Shown here: one piece after another, positions 24,294 to 34,614 of the stretch
Numbering within the stretch: position 1 is the first letter of the stretch
Layout: each line of letters begins with the position of its first letter
NCBI RefSeq assembly: GCF_002261335.1
Contig: NZ_NEVL01000006.1
Span: 124,001-188,000 of the forward strand
DNA length: 64,000 nucleotides
From: Bordetella genomosp. 1
GTDB lineage: Bacteria > Pseudomonadota > Gammaproteobacteria > Burkholderiales > Burkholderiaceae_B
Direction of reading: 5' to 3'
Notes under the pieces: model-generated
What the model was told of the DNA's origin: nothing
Database searches by the model: none
Seen by the model: the letters and a program-made list of their open reading frames with translations, nothing else
Translations under genes and position numbers: made by a program

Positions 24294-25417
24294 CGCGCCA
24301 GCAGGCGCGCGTAGATGTCCAGGTGCCGACCGCACACGTCGGCAATCGAGAATTCCCGTTCGGCCAGCCGGCGCCCGGCCTCGCCCATGGCGCGGCGGCG
24401 CTGCGGATCCAGCGCCAGCGCCGCAATCGCGGCGGCCAGCGCGGTCGCGTCGTGGGGCGGCACCAGCACCCCGGTCTCGCCGGGTTCGATGGCGTCGCGG
24501 CAGCCCGGCACGTCGGTGGTCACCACCGCCCGGCCGCAGGCGGCCGCCTCGATCAATGACTTGGGCAGCCCCTCGCGATACGAGGGCAGCACGGCGATGT
24601 GGCTCGCCGCGTACAGCGCCGCCACGTCACGGCGCTCGCCCAGCAGCTCCACCACGCCCTCGTCCTGCCAGCCGCGCAGTTCGTCGGCGGTGATCGACGC
24701 GGGATTGCCCGGGTCGATGCTGCCCGCCAGCCGCATGCGCACCGGCAGGCCCTGCGCGCGCAGCAGGCTCGCGGCCTGCACGAACTCGCGCACGCCCTTG
24801 TCGCGCAGCAGCCGCGCCGCCATCAGGGCCACCACCGGCTCCTGCGGCTCGGGCACGGCCTGGTACTCGGCCAGGTTCACGCCCGAGCCACGGATCATCT
24901 CGACCTGCCCGTCGCGCACCGCGCCGATGTTGCGCAGCTTGTCGCGATCGTCGGTGTTCTGGAACACCACCGCGCTGTTGCGATGGCCCAGCGCCAGGCG
25001 ATACAGCAGTCCCACGACCGAGCGCACCAGCGCCGCCTTGGCGCCCTTCGCGACGAACACGAAGCCCAGCCCCGAGATCGCCGCCACCACCGCGGGCACG
25101 CGCGCCAGCCTGGCGGCCAGCCCGCCGTACAACACCGGCTTGATCGTGACCAGGTGCACGAGGTCGGGGCGCAGCGTGCGGAACAGGCGCGTGAGCGCGC
25201 GGATCGTGCCCAGCTCCTGCAGCGGGTTCTTGCCGCTGCGCGTCATGGGCACCGCGTGATGCGTCAGGCCGAGCGCTTCGATGTCGGCCACGGCCGGGCC
25301 GGCCATCGTCGCCACGTGCACGTCGTAGCCGGCGTCGCGCGCGGCCAGCGCGAGCGGCACCCGGTGCGACATGAAGAAGGCGGGGTTGTTGACGACGAAC
25401 AGCACGATCTTGCTCAT
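24290..25417 (-). CDS. GT4-type glycosyltransferase, last gene of the polysaccharide operon
   Basis: This is a 375-residue GT-B glycosyltransferase. The N-terminal domain begins KIVLFVVNNPAFFMSHRVPL, a form typical of enzymes transferring N-acetylhexosamine or its uronate in O-antigen clusters. The C-terminal domain has the GT4 donor site, the E-x7-E region PSYREGLPKSLIEAAACG and an upstream LLRDKGV. The ATG at 25417 overlaps the preceding gene's stop by 4 bases (ATGA). The longer frame upstream of this ATG is a shadow of the neighbouring gene. Donor and acceptor are unknown. Confidence 0.88.
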   Translation of the reverse strand: MSKIVLFVVNNPAFFMSHRVPLALAARDAGYDVHVATMAGPAVADIEALGLTHHAVPMTRSGKNPLQELGTIRALTRLFRTLRPDLVHLVTIKPVLYGGLAARLARVPAVVAAISGLGFVFVAKGAKAALVRSVVGLLYRLALGHRNSAVVFQNTDDRDKLRNIGAVRDGQVEMIRGSGVNLAEYQAVPEPQEPVVALMAARLLRDKGVREFVQAASLLRAQGLPVRMRLAGSIDPGNPASITADELRGWQDEGVVELLGERRDVAALYAASHIAVLPSYREGLPKSLIEAAACGRAVVTTDVPGCRDAIEPGETGVLVPPHDATALAAAIAALALDPQRRRAMGEAGRRLAEREFSIADVCGRHLDIYARLLAR

Positions 25418-26565
25418 GAGGCGCGGCGCTCCTTTTTTGCGATGCGGCGCCAGGTCTCGCCGTAGGCCTGCACCATCCGGGCCAGGTCGAAATTCTCGAG
25501 CACGCGCGCGCGGCCCGCCGCGCCGGCCGCGGTGCGGCCCCGCTCGGAGATGCGCAGCATCATGGCCTCGATGCCTTCGGCCAGCGCGCGCGGATCCTGC
25601 GCCGGCACGACCACGCCGGTGTCGCCCACGATATGCGCGGCGTCGCCCACGTCGGTGACGACGCAGGGCGTGCCGCAGGCCATGGCCTCGGCCACCACGT
25701 TGGGAAAGCCTTCCGCGCAGCTCGACAGCACGTGCACGTCGAGGCTGTTCATCACGGCCGGCACGTCGTCGCTCGGACCGGCCAGCAGCACGCGGCCGCG
25801 CAGGCCCTCGCGATCGATCAGCGCGCCGAGCTCGGCGTTGGCGGCCGACATGCCGCGCCCGACCAGCACGCAGCGCAGGCCCGCGTCGCGATGCTCGCGC
25901 ACCAGATGGCCGAGCGCGCCGAGCAGATTGGCGTGATCCTTGAGCGGGTCCCAGCGGGCCACGCAGCCGATCAGCGGCGCGTCGGGCGCCACGCCCCACA
26001 CCTCGCGCATCCGTGCCCCCGCGCCGGCATCGGGCGCGTAGCGGGAGAGGTCATAGCCATTCGGGATCACCACCATGCGCTCGCCGCGATAGCCGAGCTG
26101 CTGGTGGCGCTGCGCCGCGTCGCGCGCGGCGCACACGATCGCGGCCGGCAAGCGGCCCGACAGGCTGGCGCACAGGCGCAGCACCAGCCGCGCCGAGCGG
26201 CTGCTGCGCGACAGATGTTCGCCGGAGTTGCGGATGCCCCAGGCCACGGCATGAATGCCGGCCAGGCGCGCGGCCACGCCGCCGATCAGGTCGGCGTGGT
26301 ACATCCAGGTCTGCACCGCGTCGGGCGCCTCGTCGATCAGCAGGCGCCGCAGCGCCAGCAGGCCGGCCAGCGTGACGCGGCCGCGCGGCATGTCGAGCGT
26401 GTGCACGGCGATGCCGGCGGCGCGCAGGCGCGGACCGTAGACGCCCTCGTCGGTGAGCGAGATCACGAAGTGGCGATCCGACTGCTCCGGATAGGTGGCG
26501 AGGCGGAACAGCACCGATTCGGCGCCGCCCTGCCCCAGGCCCGTGATGATGTGAGCGATACGCAT
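25414..26565 (-). CDS. GT4-type glycosyltransferase
   Basis: This is a 383-residue retaining glycosyltransferase beginning MRIAHIITGLGQGGAESVL, the classic GT4 N-terminus with the GGAE acceptor-side loop. The donor domain shows VARWDPLKDH and SSCAEGFPNVVAEAMACGTP (E-x7-E). It lies between two other transferases, overlapping the downstream gene by 4 bases and following the upstream one by 15 bases, in the minus-strand polysaccharide operon. No membrane helix is present, so it should act at the inner face of the inner membrane on a lipid-linked intermediate. Confidence 0.9.
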   Translation of the reverse strand: MRIAHIITGLGQGGAESVLFRLATYPEQSDRHFVISLTDEGVYGPRLRAAGIAVHTLDMPRGRVTLAGLLALRRLLIDEAPDAVQTWMYHADLIGGVAARLAGIHAVAWGIRNSGEHLSRSSRSARLVLRLCASLSGRLPAAIVCAARDAAQRHQQLGYRGERMVVIPNGYDLSRYAPDAGAGARMREVWGVAPDAPLIGCVARWDPLKDHANLLGALGHLVREHRDAGLRCVLVGRGMSAANAELGALIDREGLRGRVLLAGPSDDVPAVMNSLDVHVLSSCAEGFPNVVAEAMACGTPCVVTDVGDAAHIVGDTGVVVPAQDPRALAEGIEAMMLRISERGRTAAGAAGRARVLENFDLARMVQAYGETWRRIAKKERRAS

Positions 26566-26580
26566 GGGGTCGTCTCCGCG

Positions 26581-27699
26581 TTATGCGGTGCGCCGCACCT
26601 TGGCGAACAGGTCATCCCATTCGTCGAGCACGGCCTGCAGCGAGTAACGCCGGCGCACCGAGCGCGCGCCCTGTTCGCCGAGCCGCGCACGCAGCGCCGC
26701 GTCCTGCATCAGGGAGGCCAGCGCGGCGCGCAACTGATCGCGGTCGCCGGGCGGCACCAGCAGGGCGTCCTGGCCCTGCCGCGTGATTTCCTCGGGGCCG
26801 CTGGTGCAGTCGAACGAGACGGCGGGCAGGCCCACGGCCATCGCCTCCAGCAGCACGTTGGGAAACCCTTCGACGGCCGAACTCAGCACGAAGGCCTCGC
26901 CGCGCGCCTGCTCGACCCAGGGCTCGGCGGTGCGGCCGGGCATCTGCACGCGGCCCTCCAGGCCCAGCGTGCGCACCTGCGTCTCGAGCTGCTCGCGCAG
27001 CGGGCCTTCGCCCCAGATCCAGAGATCCCAGTCGGGGTGCTCGGGGGCCAGCGAGGCGAACACGTCGATCAGCAGGTCGAATTGCTTGTCGGGCACCATG
27101 CGGCCCATCGCGATCAAACGCTTGCGGCCGGGCTCGGCCTGGCCCACGGTGGTGAGCGGCGCGTCGAGCAACTCGGGCGGCAGCGGATTCGGGATCACTT
27201 CCAGGCGCTCGATGCCCGGCACGTCCTGGGCAAAGGGCTTGGCGGTGGCATGGGCCTGCACGGTCACCATGGCCGCGCGCGGGTAGAAGAAGCGGCGCAG
27301 CTTGCGCCAGCGCGATCCCACGGTCTTGTCGGCCACGGGGTTGGTGCGTTCGCACGCGATGACCGGCACGTTCAGCCCGAAGGTGGCGATGATGGCGGCC
27401 ACGTTCACGTTGGTGAGAAAGGACACCACCACGTCGGGGCGGCGCTCGCGGATCACGCGCCGCATGGCCCACAGGCGCTTGATCGCCGTGATCGGGCCGG
27501 CGGAACGCTCGCCGACGACGTCGGCAAGCCACAGCAGCTCCACCTTGTCGGACAGCGGGTAGAAGCAGGAGCCCTTTTCCGAGAAGGTCGGCATGAGCGT
27601 CACGGTGTCGCCGCGTTCGGCCCAGGCGCTGACCAGGGTGGCGGCGACGCGCTCGGCGCCGCCGGCATGCATGGAACTCACCAGCATCAGTATTTTCAT
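26581..27699 (-). CDS. GT4-type glycosyltransferase
   Basis: This is a 372-residue GT-B enzyme: MKILMLVSSMHAGGAERVAA at the N-terminus, MGRMVPDKQFDLLI at the domain junction and SAVEGFPNVLLEAMAVGLPA as the E-x7-E donor motif. The ATG at 27699 overlaps the stop of the asparagine-synthase gene by 4 bases, so translation is coupled. It resembles the enzyme coded at 29684-30826 in its N-terminus (AGGAERVAA against GGGAERVAA) and in the SFDC...GP(E/R)EI segment. The two may be paralogues adding related sugars. Confidence 0.88.
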   Translation of the reverse strand: MKILMLVSSMHAGGAERVAATLVSAWAERGDTVTLMPTFSEKGSCFYPLSDKVELLWLADVVGERSAGPITAIKRLWAMRRVIRERRPDVVVSFLTNVNVAAIIATFGLNVPVIACERTNPVADKTVGSRWRKLRRFFYPRAAMVTVQAHATAKPFAQDVPGIERLEVIPNPLPPELLDAPLTTVGQAEPGRKRLIAMGRMVPDKQFDLLIDVFASLAPEHPDWDLWIWGEGPLREQLETQVRTLGLEGRVQMPGRTAEPWVEQARGEAFVLSSAVEGFPNVLLEAMAVGLPAVSFDCTSGPEEITRQGQDALLVPPGDRDQLRAALASLMQDAALRARLGEQGARSVRRRYSLQAVLDEWDDLFAKVRRTA

Positions 27700-29645
27700 C
27701 GGCCCGCGCCCTCGCCTATGCGCGGGGCGGGGGGTTCCACGGCGTCGCCGCGACGGTATTGATCCAACCATGCCTGCATCATGAGTACTCCCCAGAGGTG
27801 ACTGCTCCAGTTGCGGTGGCCGCTCGCATGCTCGCGCCACTTGCGCAGGATGGGCTCGGGTTCGAACCAGCCTTCCTGGCGCAGCCGCACGGGATCGAGC
27901 AGGGCTTCGGCCCAGTCGCGCAGCGGACCGCGCAACCAGGTGGACAACGGTACCGCGAAGCCGCGCTTGGGCCGGTCGACCAGCGCTTGCGGCACGTGCC
28001 GGTACAGCAGTTGGCGCAGCAACCACTTGCCGGTGTTGCCGCGCACTTTGTAGTTGAAGGGCAATTGCCAGGCGAACTCGTAGACCCGGTGATCGATCAG
28101 CGGCACGCGGGTCTCGAGACTCACCGCCATCGCCGCGCGATCGACCTTCACCAGGATGTCGTCGGGCAGGTAGGTGACGGCGTCGAGCTTCATCATCGCC
28201 TCGAACAGGCGGCCGTCGAGCGGCTCCTCGAACGGCGAACGCGGCTCCACGCCGCCCTTCACCACGCGCGCCGGATCGGCCCAGTACGACACGAACTGGC
28301 GATAGAACTCGCCTTCGTTGTTGGCGCTGAGCAGCTCGCCGAGCTTGCCGACCTTGCCGCGCCAGGCGCCCGAGCCCGGCAGCGCGGCCGAGCCGCGCAT
28401 CACCGCGCCGGTCAGGTGGCGCAACGGGCCGGGGACGCGGCCGAACTTGTGCCACCAGCTGTTGACGCGGAAGTAGCGCGAATAGCCGCCGAACAGCTCG
28501 TCGCCGCCGTCACCCGAGAGCGCCACCGTGACGTGCTGGCGCGCCATGCGCGTCACCAGCGAGGTGGGAATCTGCGACGAATCGGCGAAGGGCTCGTCGT
28601 ACATGTCGGCCAGGTGCGGCACCACGGCCAGCGCATCCTCGGGCGTGACATACAGCTCGGTGTGGTCGGTGCCCAGATGGGCCGCGACGGCCTTGGCGTG
28701 TTCGGCCTCGTTGTAGTCTTTCTCGTGGAAGCCGATGGCGAAGGTGCGCACCGGCTTGCTGCTCTGCGCCTGCATCAGCGCCACGATGGTGGAGGAATCG
28801 ATGCCGCCCGACAGGAACGCGCCCAGGCTCACATCCGACAGCATCTGGCCGCCCACGGCCCGGCCCAGCACGGCCTGCAGCGCATCGACCGCGTCGCCAT
28901 CCTGGCCGAACGACAGCGGATTGCGGCGGCCGGCCTCGGCGGCCTCGAGTGCCGACCAGTAGACCTGCGGCGCCGGCATCTCGCGCCGGTGCATCTGCTC
29001 GGTCGAGATCTCGAGCCAGCTGCCCGGGGGCAGCTTGCGGATGCCGGCGTAGATCGATTGCGGCGCCGGAATGTAGTTGTGGCGCATGAACGAGGCCAGC
29101 GCGTTGCGATCGATGTCGCGGCCGAAGCCCGGCACCGGCGTGAAGGCCTTGAGCTCGGAGCCGAACAGCAGGTTGGCGCCCGAATAGCCGTAATAGAGCG
29201 GCTTCTCGCCCATGCGGTCGCGCATCAGCGTGAGGCTGCGGCGCTCGCGGTCCCAGAGCGCGTTGGCATACATGCCGACCGCGGCCTTCATCGTGGCCTC
29301 GACCCCGCGCGCGGCCAGATAGGCCAGCACGGTCTCGGTGTCGGAATGGCCGCGCCAGGCCGGCGCCTGGCCGGCCTGCTCCAGCTCGGCGCGCAGCTCG
29401 AGGTGGTTGTAGATCTCGCCGTTGAGGATCAGCACGTAGCGGCCGCAGGGCGACACCATGGGCTGGTGGCCGGCCTCGGTCAGGTCGAGAATCGCCAGGC
29501 GCACGTGCGCGAGCGCGACACCGGTCTCGCGGTCTTCCCAGAAGCCGTTGCTGTCGGGGCCGCGATGGCGGATGCGCTGGCAGCTCTGCGCCAGGATGGC
29601 TTCCTTGCCCTCCAGGGGCCCCCAGATACCGACTATTCCACACAT
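27696..29645 (-). CDS. Glutamine-dependent asparagine-synthase-type amidotransferase
   Basis: This is a 649-residue class II amidotransferase. After removal of Met the N-terminal nucleophile is Cys2 (MCGIVGIWG), followed by the glutaminase residues RGPDSNG and NGEIYNH. The synthetase half has the PP-loop FLSGGIDSS and SGDGGDELFGGY. The start is fixed by the need for Cys at position 2, and a longer frame to 29732 would bury it. In polysaccharide operons such proteins (WbpS-like) commonly amidate a uronic acid rather than aspartate. That fits the TviB-type dehydrogenase here, but it is inference. Confidence 0.9.
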   Translation of the reverse strand: MCGIVGIWGPLEGKEAILAQSCQRIRHRGPDSNGFWEDRETGVALAHVRLAILDLTEAGHQPMVSPCGRYVLILNGEIYNHLELRAELEQAGQAPAWRGHSDTETVLAYLAARGVEATMKAAVGMYANALWDRERRSLTLMRDRMGEKPLYYGYSGANLLFGSELKAFTPVPGFGRDIDRNALASFMRHNYIPAPQSIYAGIRKLPPGSWLEISTEQMHRREMPAPQVYWSALEAAEAGRRNPLSFGQDGDAVDALQAVLGRAVGGQMLSDVSLGAFLSGGIDSSTIVALMQAQSSKPVRTFAIGFHEKDYNEAEHAKAVAAHLGTDHTELYVTPEDALAVVPHLADMYDEPFADSSQIPTSLVTRMARQHVTVALSGDGGDELFGGYSRYFRVNSWWHKFGRVPGPLRHLTGAVMRGSAALPGSGAWRGKVGKLGELLSANNEGEFYRQFVSYWADPARVVKGGVEPRSPFEEPLDGRLFEAMMKLDAVTYLPDDILVKVDRAAMAVSLETRVPLIDHRVYEFAWQLPFNYKVRGNTGKWLLRQLLYRHVPQALVDRPKRGFAVPLSTWLRGPLRDWAEALLDPVRLRQEGWFEPEPILRKWREHASGHRNWSSHLWGVLMMQAWLDQYRRGDAVEPPAPRIGEGAGR

Positions 29646-29683
29646 GATGTAGAGGATCTCACCTTCATCGCACGGGCATCGCG

Positions 29684-30826
29684 TCAGCCGCGGCGGCCGA
29701 CACCCAATGCCTCGTCGAACAATTTTTGCCACAGGCCGAGCACGTGCTCGGCCGAAAACCGGGTGCGCACGTCGATCGCGCGCTCGCCCATGCGGGCGCG
29801 GGCGTCGGCGTCGCCCATCATCTGGTCGAGCGCCTTGGACAGGGCCAGCGCGTCGCCCGTGGGCCGCACCAGCACGCCGTCGACGCCGTCGCGGATGATC
29901 TCGCGCGGGCCGGTGTCGCAGTCGAAGCTTACCGCCGCCAGGCCGCTCGCCATCGATTCGAGCAGGGTATTGGACAGCCCCTCGAAGTGCGACGACAGCG
30001 CATAGAGGTCGGCTGCGTCATACCAGTCGCCCACGTTGCCCATGCGGCCCGGCATGTGGATGCGCTCGGTAAGGCCGGCCGCGTCGATGCGGCCCTGCAG
30101 ATCGGCGCGCTCGCCGCCCTCGCCCAGCAGGATCAGGTCCCAGTCGGCGCGCTTGGCCGCGATGCGGGCGAACGCCTCGATCAGGATGTCGAAACCCTTG
30201 TCGGTGTGCAGCCGGCCCACGCCCAGCACGTAATGGCGCCCGGGCACCGCGGGCGGCGCGCCCACCGGCGCATTGCGCGGCAGCGGCCAGTGCACCGGAT
30301 TCGGGATCACCGCGAGGCGGCTGCCCGGCACGTGGCGCGCGAGCCAGTCGGCCGTGCCCTGCGTGAGCGCCACCACGCGCGCGGCGCGCGGATAGGTGAG
30401 GCGGCGCAGGCGCTGCCACATGCCCGAGAGCGTCTGCGACGGCGGATGGGTGTGTTCGGTGGCGATGACGCGGCAGCCCAGGCCCCGCGCGGCCAGCACG
30501 GCCAGCACGGACGCCGTGGTCATCATGCCCAGCACGATGTCGGGCCGGAACGACTTGATCAGGGCGCGCAGCGCGCGCACCCGCTTCAGATTGGCCAGCA
30601 CGCCGCGCAGCCCGCCGCCCTCGCCCGCCGTGTGCAGCACCCGGCGCTGCACGCGCGGATCGAGCGCGTAGACGTCGCCTTCGGCCGAGGCCTGCGTCAC
30701 CAGCATGACCTCGCGGCCCTGCGCCACCCAGTGCGCGCTCAGGTCGGCGGCCACGCGCTCGGCGCCGCCGCCATGCAGCGAGTGGATGAAGATCAGCACA
30801 CGCGGACCGGGGACCTGCTCGGACAT
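29684..30826 (-). CDS. GT4-type glycosyltransferase
   Basis: This is a 380-residue retaining transferase with HSLHGGGAERVAADLS near the N-terminus, GVGRLHTDKGFDIL at the start of the donor domain and SSHFEGLSNTLLESMASGLA as the E-x7-E motif. It begins directly after the flippase stop (30827) and precedes the amidotransferase by 38 bases. It is probably the first transferase acting on the lipid-linked primer in gene order, though gene order does not prove reaction order. Confidence 0.88.
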   Translation of the reverse strand: MSEQVPGPRVLIFIHSLHGGGAERVAADLSAHWVAQGREVMLVTQASAEGDVYALDPRVQRRVLHTAGEGGGLRGVLANLKRVRALRALIKSFRPDIVLGMMTTASVLAVLAARGLGCRVIATEHTHPPSQTLSGMWQRLRRLTYPRAARVVALTQGTADWLARHVPGSRLAVIPNPVHWPLPRNAPVGAPPAVPGRHYVLGVGRLHTDKGFDILIEAFARIAAKRADWDLILLGEGGERADLQGRIDAAGLTERIHMPGRMGNVGDWYDAADLYALSSHFEGLSNTLLESMASGLAAVSFDCDTGPREIIRDGVDGVLVRPTGDALALSKALDQMMGDADARARMGERAIDVRTRFSAEHVLGLWQKLFDEALGVGRRG

Positions 30827-32197
30827 TCAGCTCTGCTCCTTGTCGGGTTGGGGCGCGGGCGCCTCGACGCGCCGCAGCGCGACGGCGACATAGCAAACAT
30901 ACGACAACAGGTACATCAGGCTGGTGGCCAGCATGATGCCCTGCGTGCCCATGCGCGGTGCAAGAACAAGATTCATGCCCGCCTTGAGCAGGAAGTTGGC
31001 CACCGCGATCGCGGCCATGATGCGATAGCGGTTCTGGCTCGCCAGCAACTGCACCAGGATCAGCACGCCGAAATAGAACGGCAGCTGCAACAGCCCCCAG
31101 CGCAGCACGTCGGCCACGGCCTGGGTATTGTCGGCCGTGAAGGCGCCGCGTTCGAACAGCAGCTTCACGCCCCACGGCGCGAGGAACCAGCCCACCACCA
31201 CCGCGGCGGCGCCCGCTCCCACCATCACGAACGACCACTTCAGGGCCATGGCGCGCGCCCGCACGGCGTCGCCGCGATGCTGCACGTCGGCCAGCACCGG
31301 CAGCGCCGCGCGGCCCACCGACACCGCGCCGATGCCCAGCACCAGCGACAGCAGCCGGCTCGCATAACCCAGCGTGGCGTTGGCGTTGGCGCCGAGGTTG
31401 GCCGCGGCGTACTGGTCGAGCGGATTGACGAAACTCATCGCCACCTGCCCGATCAGCATCACGCCGGCGGCGCTCATCAGCTCCGGCCAGTGCGGCGAAC
31501 GCAGCGTCAGCAGCGGCGCGCCCCAGAAGCCCTGGTCGGCGCGCGCGGCCAGCCAGGCCAGCCACACCATCTGGATCACATAGCCGACCAGCGTGCCCCA
31601 CAGCAGCGGCCCCACCTGGTCCGGCGTGAACGTGGCCAGCATGACCCAGCCCAGCGTCGTGATCGCCGGCACGCTGTCGAGCAGCGTGTTGACGTGGCGC
31701 TCGTGCGAACGCAGTCGCGCCGCGCTGATGCCCGCCACCAGCAGGATCGCCGACACCGGTGCGAAGGCCCACAACAGGTCGCCCGTCATGGCCGCGACCT
31801 CGGGCGACAGCCCCTGTCCCAGCGTGCGCAGCACGAACGGCCAGGCGAACCAGGTCAGCAGGCCCAGCAACAGGCCGCCGGCCAGCGTCCAGCCCTGCAG
31901 CTCGGACACGAAGCGGTCACGCTCGGCGCCCCCCTCGCGGCGCAGCTTCACCAGCACCGGGATCAGCACCACCGACAGCACGCCGACGATGGTGACGGGC
32001 AGCCAGTTCGCCATGGTCATGGTGAACTGGTAGGCGTCGACCGCATCGCTGACGCCGTAGCGGTAGGCCACCGCCATCTCTTTGATGGCGCCGGCCGCCT
32101 TGCCGAGGATGAGGAAAACGGCTACCCGGAACGCACCTTTGAAGATCCGCTGGTGGTCCGGGTGGATGTTGCCGAGCTTGCGTATCAGCGCTTTCAA
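30827..32197 (-). CDS. MurJ/MviN-superfamily flippase, probable Wzx
   Basis: This is an integral membrane protein of about 456 residues and 12-14 helices. AYRYGVSDAVDAYQFTM near the N-terminus and LLFERGAFTADNTQAVA in the second half are MurJ/MviN signatures. In this operon it most likely flips the undecaprenyl-linked oligosaccharide. The start is set at TTG 32197, one base after the epimerase stop TGA. No ATG lies in frame before the first membrane segment, and the longer frame upstream copies the epimerase gene in another phase. The ribosome site there is weak, so re-initiation is plausible. Confidence 0.82.
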   Translation of the reverse strand: MKALIRKLGNIHPDHQRIFKGAFRVAVFLILGKAAGAIKEMAVAYRYGVSDAVDAYQFTMTMANWLPVTIVGVLSVVLIPVLVKLRREGGAERDRFVSELQGWTLAGGLLLGLLTWFAWPFVLRTLGQGLSPEVAAMTGDLLWAFAPVSAILLVAGISAARLRSHERHVNTLLDSVPAITTLGWVMLATFTPDQVGPLLWGTLVGYVIQMVWLAWLAARADQGFWGAPLLTLRSPHWPELMSAAGVMLIGQVAMSFVNPLDQYAAANLGANANATLGYASRLLSLVLGIGAVSVGRAALPVLADVQHRGDAVRARAMALKWSFVMVGAGAAAVVVGWFLAPWGVKLLFERGAFTADNTQAVADVLRWGLLQLPFYFGVLILVQLLASQNRYRIMAAIAVANFLLKAGMNLVLAPRMGTQGIMLATSLMYLLSYVCYVAVALRRVEAPAPQPDKEQS

Positions 32198-32198
32198 A

Positions 32199-33224
<1,026 letters not shown>

Positions 33225-33238
33225 CGACAACTCCCGGA

Positions 33239-34513
33239 TCAAAGACGCAGATCCGACGCGTCGGCCGGCAGCACGTACTTCAGGTCATAGAGGATGTGGG
33301 CGGGCTTGCCCAGCTTGCGGATCTCGTCGGCGCCCATCTTCACGAACTGCTCGTGCGACACGGCCAGGATCACGGCGTCGTACTTGCCGGCCTGCGGGGT
33401 CTCGACCGGCGTGATGCCGTACTCGTGCTCGGCCTCTTCCTTCTCGACCCACGGATCGTAGACGTCCACGGCGACGTTGTATTCGCCGAGTTCCTTGACG
33501 ATGTCGACCACGCGGGTGTTGCGCAGGTCGGGGCAGTTTTCCTTGAAGGTCAGGCCCATCACCAGCACGCGCGCGCCTTCCACGTAGATGCGCTTCTTGG
33601 TCATCGCCTTGACCAGCTGCGACACCACGTAGCCGCCCATCGAGTCGTTCAGGCGGCGCCCGGCCAGGATGATCTCGGGGTGGTAGCCGATGGCCTGCGC
33701 CTTGTGCGTCAGGTAGTACGGGTCCACGCCGATGCAGTGGCCGCCCACCAGGCCCGGACGGAACGGCAGGAAGTTCCACTTGGTGCCGGCGGCCTGCAGC
33801 ACGGCCTCGGTGTCGATGCCCATCTTGTTGAAGATGAGCGCGAGCTCGTTGATGAGCGCGATGTTGACGTCGCGCTGGGTGTTCTCGATCACCTTGGCGG
33901 CCTCGGCCACGCGGATGCTCGGCGCCTTGTGGGTGCCGGCCACGATGATCTCTTTGTAGAGCTGGTCGACCAGCTCGGCCACTTCCGGCGTCGAGCCCGA
34001 GGTCACCTTCTTGATGGTGCTGACGCGGTGCGCCTTGTCGCCCGGGTTGATGCGCTCCGGGCTGTAGCCGGCGTAGAAGTCCACGTTGAACTTCAGGCCC
34101 GACACGCGCTCGAGCACCGGCACGCAGTCTTCCTCGGTGGCGCCCGGGTACACGGTCGATTCGTAGATCACGATGTCGCCGCGCTTGAGCACCGCGCCGA
34201 TGGTCTCGCTCGCCTTGACCAGCGGGGTCAGGTCGGGCTGCTTGTATTCGTCGATCGGGGTCGGCACCGTCACGATGTAGACGTTGGCGCGGCCCAGCTC
34301 GGCGCGGTCGGCCGTGTAGCTCAGCGCCTTGGCCGACGCCAGCTCGGCGTCGTCGACTTCGAGCGTGTGGTCATGGCCGGCCTTGAGGGCGTCGATACGA
34401 CGGGTGTTGATGTCGAAGCCGATGACGGGGCGCTTCTTGCCGAATTCGACGGCCAGCGGCAGCCCCACATAACCCAGGCCCACGACGGCGAGTTTCACAT
34501 CCTGAATACGCAA
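33239..34513 (-). CDS. UDP-N-acetylhexosamine 6-dehydrogenase (TviB/WbpO type)
   Basis: This is a 424-residue nucleotide-sugar dehydrogenase. The NAD-binding start is [18 protein letters not shown], the catalytic cysteine is Cys260 in [12 protein letters not shown], and [14 protein letters not shown] is the central helix with the substrate-binding Asn. The form [14 protein letters not shown]-like (here [14 protein letters not shown]) marks the Vi/WbpO subgroup that oxidises UDP-GlcNAc or UDP-GalNAc to the uronic acid. The start codon is TTG with AGGGAG upstream. The next ATG-like choice (GTG at codon 6) lacks such a site. It is followed by the epimerase after 14 bases. Confidence 0.93.
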   Translation of the reverse strand: MRIQDVKLAVVGLGYVGLPLAVEFGKKRPVIGFDINTRRIDALKAGHDHTLEVDDAELASAKALSYTADRAELGRANVYIVTVPTPIDEYKQPDLTPLVKASETIGAVLKRGDIVIYESTVYPGATEEDCVPVLERVSGLKFNVDFYAGYSPERINPGDKAHRVSTIKKVTSGSTPEVAELVDQLYKEIIVAGTHKAPSIRVAEAAKVIENTQRDVNIALINELALIFNKMGIDTEAVLQAAGTKWNFLPFRPGLVGGHCIGVDPYYLTHKAQAIGYHPEIILAGRRLNDSMGGYVVSQLVKAMTKKRIYVEGARVLVMGLTFKENCPDLRNTRVVDIVKELGEYNVAVDVYDPWVEKEEAEHEYGITPVETPQAGKYDAVILAVSHEQFVKMGADEIRKLGKPAHILYDLKYVLPADASDLRL

Positions 34514-34614
34514 GATAAATCTCCCTAATACCGATGACGGCTACGGAATTCTAAGTAAATTGGGTGGTTGGCAACAGGCCGGCGGCGCAAGGCCGCGGCC
34601 CGTCTTTCCGTTGA

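Noticed and set aside
25418-25999. A possible N-terminal extension of the glycosyltransferase ending at 24290.
   Set aside because: The extension translates the neighbouring transferase gene in a shifted frame, and GT4 proteins start as MSKIVLFVV does here. The ATGA overlap supports 25417.
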